Positions 24,894 to 33,454 of a stretch of DNA of 64,000 nucleotides are shown here, piece after piece. The notes beneath the pieces are model-generated. The model had not been told where the DNA came from. It made no database searches and was given only the letters and a program-made list of their open reading frames with translations. The DNA is from Xenorhabdus anantnagensis. GTDB lineage: Bacteria > Pseudomonadota > Gammaproteobacteria > Enterobacterales > Enterobacteriaceae. The stretch lies in contig NZ_JAQRFN010000019.1 of the NCBI RefSeq assembly GCF_028598555.1, positions 20,613 to 84,612 on the forward strand. The letters run 5' to 3'. Position 1 is the stretch's first letter. The number at the start of each line of letters is the position of its first letter. Position numbers and translations under genes: made by a program.

Positions 24894-26966
24894 ATGTCAA
24901 TGAAAAAACACCTGACAAAGTTGCAGCAGGGACAATCCCTGTTGGAAAAAGGTCAACAGGCAGCAGGCCTGCTGGGGGGTAGCGGTGCCGCCGGCCTGAT
25001 GAAGAAAGGGGGTCTGACGACATCCGGCGGTTTTGCCGGTCCGCCCGGCGGTGGTCAGGGTCTGGCACAGCAGGCGGCAGTCGGACACAATGCCGCCACC
25101 AAAGCCCTGCAAAAAGCCAGCCAGTTGCTGAGTGGTGACGACTCTCCCAGTGGCCTGCAATTTACCCTGACGGCCGGCGGTCTGGCACCGGAGACCTTTG
25201 TCGTCACGGATTTTACCCTGAACGAACATTTTTCCCAGCCGTTCCAGCTGGAAGTCGGACTGGCGAGTGCTGACCCGGCCATCGACTTTCCGGCCGTACT
25301 TGACCGCGCTGCTACCCTGACTATCACACAGGATGGGGTTGAAAGCCGGAGTATCACCGGTATCGTTGCCGGCTTTGAACAGGGCAACACCGGGTTGCAC
25401 CAGACCACCTACCAGATGAGTATTCGCCCGGACCTGTGGCGCACCACCCTGCGTCAGAATTCGCGTATTTTCCAGCAACTGAACATTGCGGCCATTATCA
25501 CCACGATTCTGAAAGAGCACGGTATCCGTGATGTCGTCTTCAGCCTGCGCCATACCCACCCGGAACGGGAATTTTGTGTGCAATATCAGGAAAGTGACTT
25601 TGCATTCCTGCAACGCCTGACCGCAGAAGAAGGTATCTTCTACTTTTTTGAATGCGGCAACGGGCGCAATACGCTGGTGTTTGCCGATGATGCCGGCTCT
25701 GTGCCGCCGGGCATTGTCCTGCCCTACCAGCCGGGTGACACCAGTACGCTGGGCGAGCCGGCAGTGAGCCACCTGACACACCGGGCACAGGTCCGCCCGG
25801 CTCAGGTGCAGCTCAAAGACTACACCTTCAAAAATCCGGCCTGGCCGGCCGAATTCAGCCAGCAGATGAAGGAAGACACGCTCCAGCAATTGTATTACGA
25901 ACATTACGACTATCCGGGCCGTTTTAAGGATGAGGCACACGGTAAGGATTTTACCCGCTACCGTCTGGAGGGACTTCGCAACAATGCCGTGACAGGGCAA
26001 GGCCGTGGTCATGCGATTGCCATTCAGCCGGGACGGTTATTCACCCTGTACAACCATCCGCGTGAAGACCTGAACCAGTCCTGGCAGGTGGTGAGCGCCA
26101 GTCATGCCGGCAGCCAGCCCCAGGCACTCGAAACCGCCAACAGTGGTACGGGGACGACCCTGAACAGCCAGTTCCACTTTATCCGCCATAACCAGCACTG
26201 GCGTCCGGCACCGTTGCCAAAACCGGTGATTGACGGCCCACAAATTGCCAAAGTCGTGTGACCTGCGGGAGAAGAAATCTTCTGTGACCAGTATGGGCGC
26301 GTGCGTCTGCAATTTCCGTGGGATCGGTACGGCAAGAGTGATGACCAGAGTTCCTGCTGGATACGGGTCACCCAGCCGTGGGCCGGTCAGGGCTGGGGGA
26401 TGCTCGCTATCCCGCGTATCGGGCAGGAAGTCGTGGTGGATTTTCTGCATGGCGACCCGGATCAGCCCATCGTCACCGGTCGCACCTACCATGCCAGCAA
26501 TATCCCGCCGGGCGGGCTGCCGGGCAGCAAAACCCAGATGGCCTTCCGCTCCAAAACCCACAAAGGCGAAGGTTACAACGAACTGTTGTTTGAAGATGCC
26601 AAAGGCAGTGAAAAACTGTCACTGCACGCACAGAAAGACATGGATACCACCGTCCTGAATGACCGCAGTACCCGCGTAATGCACGACCATACCGAAAGTG
26701 TCGGCCACAATCAGGCTATCAGCGTACGGGCTGACCGGCATAAAGAAGTGGTCGGTATGGAAGTGAGCAGCATCGGGACACGGCAGGTCACCGTAGAAAA
26801 AACCAGCGTCCTCAGCGTCAAAGGACAAATTACTATTCAGTCTACCGAAAACGGTATCACCCTCGGCAACACCAAAGGGAGTATCGCGATTGATGCCGAG
26901 GGCAATATCCATATTATCGGTAAGACCGTCATTGTGAACGGACAAGAGGTTATCACCCTGAACTGA
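24894..26966 (+). pseudogene. vgrG: T6SS VgrG spike protein interrupted by a stop codon
   Basis: ATG 24894 follows AAGGAAAA. The first ~85 residues are a Gly-rich extension. The gp27/gp44-like part follows (FTLTAGGLAPETFVVTDF, FCVQYQESDFAFLQRLTAEEG), then the gp5 OB region ([14 protein letters not shown]). A TGA at 26259-26261 falls between KVV and [12 protein letters not shown], where VgrG proteins usually have Gly (GGA), so a single G-to-T change explains it. Both halves are otherwise intact to 26966 and end in the beta-helix needle ([11 protein letters not shown]). VgrG forms the T6SS spike that carries Rhs toxins, and the Rhs gene follows. The break is a mutation or a sequencing error. 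No T6SS sheath or baseplate genes are in the window. Confidence 0.88.
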
Positions 26967-27056
26967 GTCCGGGCATGACACCTGCTCAGCCGTATTTTTA
27001 CGGCGGGCTGAATATCGCTGAATATCAATGATGTAAAAAGAGTGAAAAGGAAAATC

Positions 27057-27476
27057 ATGAGCAAACAACCCTACCAGATGAACGAAGGTACCCTGACCCT
27101 GCCTGCCGGCTGGCGTGATGAATCGATGCACGTGTTTGTGCTGCCGGATGACAGCGGCGTCAATCTGGTGATTAACCGCACCCCGGTGCCGGCAGGCACG
27201 GACAGCGATGCGTATTATGAACAGACACTGGCCCAGTTTGTCACCCACCTGCCGGGGTATCAGGAGCATCAGCGACTGCAAATGGAACTCAGCGGTGACA
27301 CGGCGTGGCGGCTGGATTACCAGTGGCAAAGCCCGGAAGGGGAAATGCACCAGACGGTGGTGCTGCAAATCCGGGGCAGCCAGTTACTGGCATTTAACCT
27401 GACCTCGCCACAACCGATGAACAGCGGACAGCGGACAGCCTTACTGGCTGTGGTGAGCAGTTTTCAGGCGGCATAA
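27057..27476 (+). CDS. DUF1795/DcrB-fold EagR chaperone for Rhs
   Basis: 139 residues from ATG 27057 (SD AAAAGGAAAA). Contains LTLPAGWRDESMHVFVLPD and NLVINRTPVP, typical of the EagR/DUF1795 family. These bind the N-terminal transmembrane segments of PAAR-Rhs effectors and load them on VgrG. It lies 12 nt before the rhs gene, which encodes exactly such segments. Confidence 0.88.
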   Translation: MSKQPYQMNEGTLTLPAGWRDESMHVFVLPDDSGVNLVINRTPVPAGTDSDAYYEQTLAQFVTHLPGYQEHQRLQMELSGDTAWRLDYQWQSPEGEMHQTVVLQIRGSQLLAFNLTSPQPMNSGQRTALLAVVSSFQAA

Positions 27477-27488
27477 GGAGAGGCTGAT

Positions 27489-30400
27489 ATGGGATTAGGT
27501 GATGAAATTATTACCCGGATTGCCCGGGTCGGGGCGACCCATGCCCGGCCGCCCCTGCCACCCGGTGGTGGGGCCAGAGGGCCGGCCGCCGCACGCCAGG
27601 GCGACCCCATCCAGCATAAGAGTTTCTTTGGTGCCCTGATGGGCGCGGTGGCCGGTGCCCTGATTGGTGCCGCGATTTTCGGGGCGGTGGGGTTACTGGT
27701 TGCCGGCACCGGCGGGCTGGGGGCGACGCTGATTGTGGCCGCCGCCGGCAGCGGGTTAACCTACCTGGCCAGCGATGCCATTGCGGCCGCCAGCTCGGCT
27801 GTGACAAACTTTATCGACAGCTTCGGCTCACCGGACGGGGTGTTGAGCAGTGGTTCCGGTAACGTCCTCATTGAAGGAAAACCCGCAGCGCGGGCCACCA
27901 TCGATATGGCGGCATGCAGCAAACACCCGGCACCGCCCCTGATAGCACAGGGCAGTGAATCCGTGTTTATCAACGGTCAGCTGGCGGCGCGGGTCGGCGA
28001 CAAACTGGTCTGTGGAGCGGCCATCAAAGCGGGGGCGAGTAAAGTCTTTATCGGCTCCGGGCAGGGGACTTACCTCGAGATTGAAGAAGAATTCTCCGGC
28101 TGGCAGCGGGCGTTACTGGTGGCGGTGGAATTTCTGGTGCCGCCGACACGCGGGCTGCTCAAAGGGGTCGGCAAACTGCTGACCAAAACCGGCCGGCAGG
28201 CGGTGCTGGCCGGCGCAAAGCTGGGGGCCAAAAAAGCCGGTCATGCCCTGAAGGGCAGGCTGATTTGTGCCAAGGCCGCGTTTAAAGCCAATAAAGGGGT
28301 GAAGCGTTTCACTCAGGCCACCAAAAAATTCTTCACAGGTGACCCGATAGACGTGACCACCGGCAACCTGTTTGACCAGCGCACCGAATTTGAACTGGGC
28401 CAGACAATACCCCTGACCTTTACCCGCAGTTGGTCACCGGGAAGGCAGGGCCTGCTTGGCGAAAACTGGCTGGACAACTTCTCCGAAGCCGTTATCGTGA
28501 CTGGTGACCGGGTAGAAGTCCTGACACTGGAAGGGGCCTCCCTGCATTTCGCCCTGCCCCACAGCGTTGACCACAGTATCAACCCCGAGCACCCGGAGTT
28601 TACCCTGAGCCGGCAAAAACAGGGGTTCGTCCTGAGCGAGCGCAATCATCCGGTTCGCAGATATTTCACCCGGTTAGCACTCACAGAAGAAAATACGGTA
28701 CAACGCTGGTTACTTACGGAACACCGTGATCCCAATGATAATGCCGTGCGTTTTCACTATAACGACATCCATCAACTGGAAAAAGTCACTCACAGCGACG
28801 GTCCGGCGCTGGTATTGCTGTACCGTGATGATGGTCTGCTGGCCGACATTCGCCGCATAGACAATGGTCTCAGTGACGTGTTGGTGCGCTATGACTATCA
28901 CGACAATGGCCGGCTGGCGGAAGCGGACAGTACCCAGCAATTTCACCTGTTCTATGAATACAATGCACAGGGGCTGATTAGCCGCTGGTCGGATGGCGAC
29001 CAGACTACCGTCGATTATACCTATGATACGCAAGGCCGTTGCATCCACAGTGTCGGCAGCGGAGGCTATTACCCCGTCCGGCTGGACTATGAAGCCGGTA
29101 TTACCCGTTCCACCACGCCACAAGGGCATACCACTACCTGGCATTATAACGCCGGACAGCAGGTCACGCAGGTCGAAACCCCGTGCGGTCACGTTACCCG
29201 GTATGAATACGATGACTGGGGCAACCTGCAACGGCAGATCCTGCCGGAAGGACAGGTTCTGCAACTGGATTATCTGGCGGATACCGGACTGGTTACCGCA
29301 TTTACCGATACCGGCGGTGCAGTGTGGCAGTATCACTACGATGAGGATGACCGCCTTATCAGCATGACCGATCCGCTGGGGCGGGTCTGGTGGCAGCAAT
29401 ACGATGATAAGGGCCAGGCTGAATGTTTTATTGCCCCGGACGGCAGCAAAACCACCCTGACCCGCAATGCGTTCGGGCTGGTGACGAAGGCCGAAGATGA
29501 CGAAGGCAACCAGCGAAGCCGGGAATACGATGACCATCAGCGGCTGACCCGGCTGTTTGATGAGGAAAACCGCAGTTTACGGCTCGGTTACGACAGCCAT
29601 GACCGCTTACAGCGGCTGTCATCAGGCGGCGGAGCCTTATGGCTGTGGCAATATGACCACCATCACCGTGTTGCCTTAAGTGACCGCCCCAACAACAGTC
29701 TGGAGCGCTTCCGCCATGACCGCCATGGTAACCTGACCCGGTGGACAGATGCCCGTGACGTGGAATGGCAGATTGAATACGGCCCGTTTGACCTGCCTGT
29801 CGGACGTGTCGACGGAGAAGGTCATCGCTGGCAGTACCGTTATGACCCGGACAGCCTGCAATTACGGGAAGTGATTAATCCGCAAGGAGAAAGCTATTGT
29901 TATCAGCTGGATGCCGACGGACGGGTGATCACGGAGACTGATTACGCCGGCACCCAGTGGCATTATGCCTATGACGGTAATGGCAACTGCACGGAAAAAC
30001 GGGATGCGCTGAATAATGTCACCCGCTATGACTATGATACCGGCGGGCAGATGACCGCGATGCACACGCCGGAAGGCAGTACCACTTACGCTTACGATAT
30101 ACTGGGTCGTCTGCTTGAGGTGACGGCACCAGACGCTGAACCGCTGACCTTTGAATACGATGACAAAGGCCGCCTGGTCAGAGAAGTTCAGCCTTATGGT
30201 GAAATCCGGCGTGAGTATCCCGACAGTGCCACAACAGAACGAACCCTTCACCTGCCCGATGGCCGGCGCTGGAAAGCCGGTATGCAGGTCAATAAGGTGG
30301 GTGAGCTTAACCTGCTCAGTCTCAATGGTGAACATCAGCTCACGCTCGCCCGGGATGAAGACGGGCACGAATGGCACCGCCAGTCAGACAAGGGTTTTAT

Positions 30401-31898
30401 CCTGCGTCAGGAACACTCATTGATGGGGCAACTGACGGCGCAGCGGGCCGGACGCAATACCGAGTTTTTTGCTGCCCATGAAGTGGCGGATATCCCCCAG
30501 CCGACACTGGCGGGACTGGACCGGGAATATCGTTACGATGCGGCACTGAATCTGGTGGCTGCCAATGATGAACGGCAATGGCTGCGCTATGTGGTCAACG
30601 GCAACGGTCAGGTGACTTCGGTCAGTGACGGCGACCAGCTGCGGGAGCATTATCAGTATGATGCCTGCGGTTACCCCGCCCGTCGTTTTGACGGTCGTCA
30701 CGATATTGATAACGAGCGGCTTTACCAGAAAGGGCACCGGCTACGACAAGCAGGTCAGCATCTGTTTGAATACGATGATGCGGGTCGCATGACCGCCATG
30801 CAGTTGTGGCAGGAAGGTCATCGCCCACAACTGACCAAGTTCCGCTGGAACAGCCAGAACCAGCTGATTGGGGTGCAGACGCCGGGCGGCCAGCACTGGG
30901 ATTATCGCTATGACGCCTTCGGGCGGCGCACCGAGAAAGCGTGTGAACGGTCGGGCGAGCGCACAACGTATCTGTGGGACGGCGATGTGCCGGCCGAAAT
31001 TCGGGAGTACCGGCATCACCGGCTGTACAGCATCCGGCATCTGGTGTTCGATGGCTGGCAGTTACTGGCGCAGCAAATCCAGTTCTTCACCCCCAACCCG
31101 GAAAACCGCAGTGAACTGATGGCGGGGGAAGTGCAAACACAATATGCTGTATGTGCGCCGACAGGAGAACCCTTGGCACTGTTTGACCCGCAAGGCCACC
31201 GTGTCTGGCGGCAGCCACAACAGAGCCTGTATGGGATGCGCCTGAAAGCCGCAGGGGAAAATGCACTGTACGATCCCGGTCAGCAGTTTGCCGGCCAGTG
31301 GTTCGATGAGGAAAGCGGTTTAGTCTATAATAGACATAGATATTTCTCACCTGTGGCCAGTGTATACCTAACGTCAGATCCGCTGGGAATTCAGGGTGGT
31401 GAAAATTTATATGCGTATGTTGAAAATCCACTTTCTTGGATTGATCCGCTCGGGTTAGCTGGATGTTCGACCAAATTGGGTAAGAATATGATGGAGGATA
31501 TGGGGTTACCACGTTCAACTAAATGGAGTGGTTATCAAGCTCATCATGTTATTCCCAAACAATACGCTAGTCATCCCGCCTTGAAAAAAATCAAGTATGA
31601 TATCGACAATGCAGCAAATGGAATTTTTTTAAGGGAAGTGGATAAGGGTGTGAGTACAATGGCAAGGCATCAAGGTAACCATAATGGTTACTCTAAAGCG
31701 ATTAGAAATGCACTAGACAAAATAGATCTAAATCAGTCTGTTGCGGAGATATCGAAACAGGTTGCTGATATACAAAACTTGGCTAAAAAAGGAATGATGA
31801 ATGGAACACCGATCAGAGCTAAGGATATTTGGAAAGGAAAATCTAAGATAGGTAATCAAATAGCTTTAGACATGTGGAATAAAATTTTAGGAGTATAA
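27489..31898 (+). CDS. rhs: PAAR-Rhs T6SS effector with AHH nuclease toxin tip
   Basis: 1469 residues. The N-terminus has a proline/glycine-rich start, a hydrophobic pair of segments (about 47-95) and a PAAR-like region (about 120-200). DUF6531 begins near 280 (GDPIDVTTGNLFDQRT). About 40 YD-type repeats follow (for example YEYDDWGNLQRQ). The Rhs core ends at SWIDPLGL, and the C-terminal tip begins there. The tip carries YQAHHVIPKQYASHPALK, then DIDNAANGIFL and later RHQGNHNGYSKAI, the AHH-type HNH/EndoVII nuclease pattern. Codon use turns AT-rich from about 31320, a sign that the tip was exchanged. Delivered through VgrG, it should cut DNA in a neighbour. Confidence 0.92.
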   Translation: MGLGDEIITRIARVGATHARPPLPPGGGARGPAAARQGDPIQHKSFFGALMGAVAGALIGAAIFGAVGLLVAGTGGLGATLIVAAAGSGLTYLASDAIAAASSAVTNFIDSFGSPDGVLSSGSGNVLIEGKPAARATIDMAACSKHPAPPLIAQGSESVFINGQLAARVGDKLVCGAAIKAGASKVFIGSGQGTYLEIEEEFSGWQRALLVAVEFLVPPTRGLLKGVGKLLTKTGRQAVLAGAKLGAKKAGHALKGRLICAKAAFKANKGVKRFTQATKKFFTGDPIDVTTGNLFDQRTEFELGQTIPLTFTRSWSPGRQGLLGENWLDNFSEAVIVTGDRVEVLTLEGASLHFALPHSVDHSINPEHPEFTLSRQKQGFVLSERNHPVRRYFTRLALTEENTVQRWLLTEHRDPNDNAVRFHYNDIHQLEKVTHSDGPALVLLYRDDGLLADIRRIDNGLSDVLVRYDYHDNGRLAEADSTQQFHLFYEYNAQGLISRWSDGDQTTVDYTYDTQGRCIHSVGSGGYYPVRLDYEAGITRSTTPQGHTTTWHYNAGQQVTQVETPCGHVTRYEYDDWGNLQRQILPEGQVLQLDYLADTGLVTAFTDTGGAVWQYHYDEDDRLISMTDPLGRVWWQQYDDKGQAECFIAPDGSKTTLTRNAFGLVTKAEDDEGNQRSREYDDHQRLTRLFDEENRSLRLGYDSHDRLQRLSSGGGALWLWQYDHHHRVALSDRPNNSLERFRHDRHGNLTRWTDARDVEWQIEYGPFDLPVGRVDGEGHRWQYRYDPDSLQLREVINPQGESYCYQLDADGRVITETDYAGTQWHYAYDGNGNCTEKRDALNNVTRYDYDTGGQMTAMHTPEGSTTYAYDILGRLLEVTAPDAEPLTFEYDDKGRLVREVQPYGEIRREYPDSATTERTLHLPDGRRWKAGMQVNKVGELNLLSLNGEHQLTLARDEDGHEWHRQSDKGFILRQEHSLMGQLTAQRAGRNTEFFAAHEVADIPQPTLAGLDREYRYDAALNLVAANDERQWLRYVVNGNGQVTSVSDGDQLREHYQYDACGYPARRFDGRHDIDNERLYQKGHRLRQAGQHLFEYDDAGRMTAMQLWQEGHRPQLTKFRWNSQNQLIGVQTPGGQHWDYRYDAFGRRTEKACERSGERTTYLWDGDVPAEIREYRHHRLYSIRHLVFDGWQLLAQQIQFFTPNPENRSELMAGEVQTQYAVCAPTGEPLALFDPQGHRVWRQPQQSLYGMRLKAAGENALYDPGQQFAGQWFDEESGLVYNRHRYFSPVASVYLTSDPLGIQGGENLYAYVENPLSWIDPLGLAGCSTKLGKNMMEDMGLPRSTKWSGYQAHHVIPKQYASHPALKKIKYDIDNAANGIFLREVDKGVSTMARHQGNHNGYSKAIRNALDKIDLNQSVAEISKQVADIQNLAKKGMMNGTPIRAKDIWKGKSKIGNQIALDMWNKILGV

Positions 31899-32434
31899 TG
31901 ATGAAAGGCGTGAATAAAAATTTTGTAACTGAGCCAATGCGTTTTTTATTTTTAGATGAGCTTTTATCAGGAAAGGGCAAATTATCTTCTGATGTTATTT
32001 TATTAGAGGAAAAAGATAAATCTCTAAAATTATCATTTAGTCAAGACCTTCCAGATGGATACTTAGTATGGCAAGATCTTATAGAAAATAACATTGGTGA
32101 GTTTTCCTTAGAAGATAACTATTCTGAAGCCGAAGATTATTTAGAAGATATTGACGAAGAATATGGTGATTTGCAAGAAGAAAAGATATTGACTTATAGA
32201 AAATCCAAGATAAAAAAGATAAATACAGAGTATGACGATTTTTATTTTGAGATCTTAGATGATATATACTATCAGTTAAAAATGCTATCTATACAAAGAT
32301 ATCTTTTAGGAAATAAAAGCGAATCATTATTAGAAAAAATGTTCAATATATATAAAGAAGGTTTTTACCCATGTGGAATGACTAAGGATAAAAAAATAGT
32401 TGCTTTTAATCCGCAGATATTAAAAATCAGCTGA
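31898..32434 (+). CDS. Putative immunity protein to the Rhs-AHH toxin
   Basis: 178 residues, very acidic in the middle (DNYSEAEDYLEDIDEEYGDLQEEK), AT-rich, no signal peptide or membrane segment. The ATG overlaps the rhs stop (TAATG); a second ATG follows at once. Position right after the toxin tip with the same base composition is the usual place of the cognate immunity gene. I do not recognise its family, so the role is inferred from context. Confidence 0.65.
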   Translation: MMKGVNKNFVTEPMRFLFLDELLSGKGKLSSDVILLEEKDKSLKLSFSQDLPDGYLVWQDLIENNIGEFSLEDNYSEAEDYLEDIDEEYGDLQEEKILTYRKSKIKKINTEYDDFYFEILDDIYYQLKMLSIQRYLLGNKSESLLEKMFNIYKEGFYPCGMTKDKKIVAFNPQILKIS

Positions 32435-32452
32435 TATAAAAGAGATATAACA

Positions 32453-32489
32453 AAAAACCGGAGAATCCTTGTGATCTTCCGGTTTTCTT
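32453..32489 (+). terminator. Intrinsic terminator after the rhs-immunity genes
   Basis: AAAACCGGAGA and TCTTCCGGTTTT form an 11-bp stem with a 12-nt loop, followed by CTTA. It closes the plus-strand effector unit. Confidence 0.8.
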
Positions 32490-32600
32490 ATCTTGGAAAA
32501 TGTTCAAGTTATGTTAGCTCTATGGTAGTTACTGCCATATAACAAGTTCATGACCTATTTTTATAGACACTATCATAAATTTTGAAAAGGACGACAATAC

Positions 32601-33392
32601 ATGATAAATCCAATGCAAAACACAATAACTTTCCCGGAAGGCTGGTTTCTTTTTATTAATGGTGAGATCCCCTTTTATTGCGATCATGGATGCACTGTCA
32701 CCGATTTTTCGGAGGCAAGAAATCTAGTCGGTTATAACAAAAAAAACGGGATCTATTTCAAATTCGCCTATGAATCCTCTGAAATCAGCGGGTATGAACC
32801 TCCGCCGGGAACCTATGTTCTGACCATCAGAAAATACAATTACACCTACAATTCCGGTTATTATGGCCGCTGTGTTTATGCAGAAGTCAAGCAAACCCAA
32901 TGTCCGGACGAATTTAAAAATATCATGACGGATATGCTAAAAATGTCGGCGGAACAATCCACGTTTGAAGAAGTCAAACGGCCGAAATCACAGGGAAAAT
33001 GCACACCCCAGTTACAGCAATGTATTCATGATTTTTTTACTGGTGTCAAGAAAGATCGCACGGATGAAATAATGGCCTTAATCAGGTCCCCCGGGAATGA
33101 AGACGAAGAAGAAGATATTCTTTCTCTTCGTAAACTGTACTATGGGCACGATGAAAGCTCCTATCAGAGAGATGCTTTAATTAAAAGTGAAATACATAAG
33201 AAAATCGTCTCGGAGATCCATCGCTACTTTGACTCACTCGATAACACAAGAAAACTGGAAAATGGCCGGGATCTTTTTTCCTTTATTTTCAGCTCAAAAA
33301 AATATGATATCAGCATCATTGTGCCTAAAAATGTGAGTTTATGTGATGTGTTTATGAACATGAGCCATCTTCAGGATGAAAAAATCATGTGA
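32601..33392 (+). CDS. Hypothetical cargo protein next to the Rhs module
   Basis: 263 residues, cytoplasmic, unrecognised. Contains a Tyr-rich strand region (YNYTYNSGYYGRCVYAEVKQ) and an acidic linker (GNEDEEED). A weak SD (AAAAGGACG) lies 9-14 nt upstream. It sits after the terminator of the rhs unit, so it has its own promoter. It may be a second or orphan immunity gene, or unrelated cargo. Nothing in the sequence decides this. Confidence 0.55.
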   Translation: MINPMQNTITFPEGWFLFINGEIPFYCDHGCTVTDFSEARNLVGYNKKNGIYFKFAYESSEISGYEPPPGTYVLTIRKYNYTYNSGYYGRCVYAEVKQTQCPDEFKNIMTDMLKMSAEQSTFEEVKRPKSQGKCTPQLQQCIHDFFTGVKKDRTDEIMALIRSPGNEDEEEDILSLRKLYYGHDESSYQRDALIKSEIHKKIVSEIHRYFDSLDNTRKLENGRDLFSFIFSSKKYDISIIVPKNVSLCDVFMNMSHLQDEKIM

Positions 33393-33454
33393 TAAAGCAT
33401 CTACCTTCCAGTGTGGCCTGTATCCATAGAAAGAGCAGGCCAGGTTACCCACGT

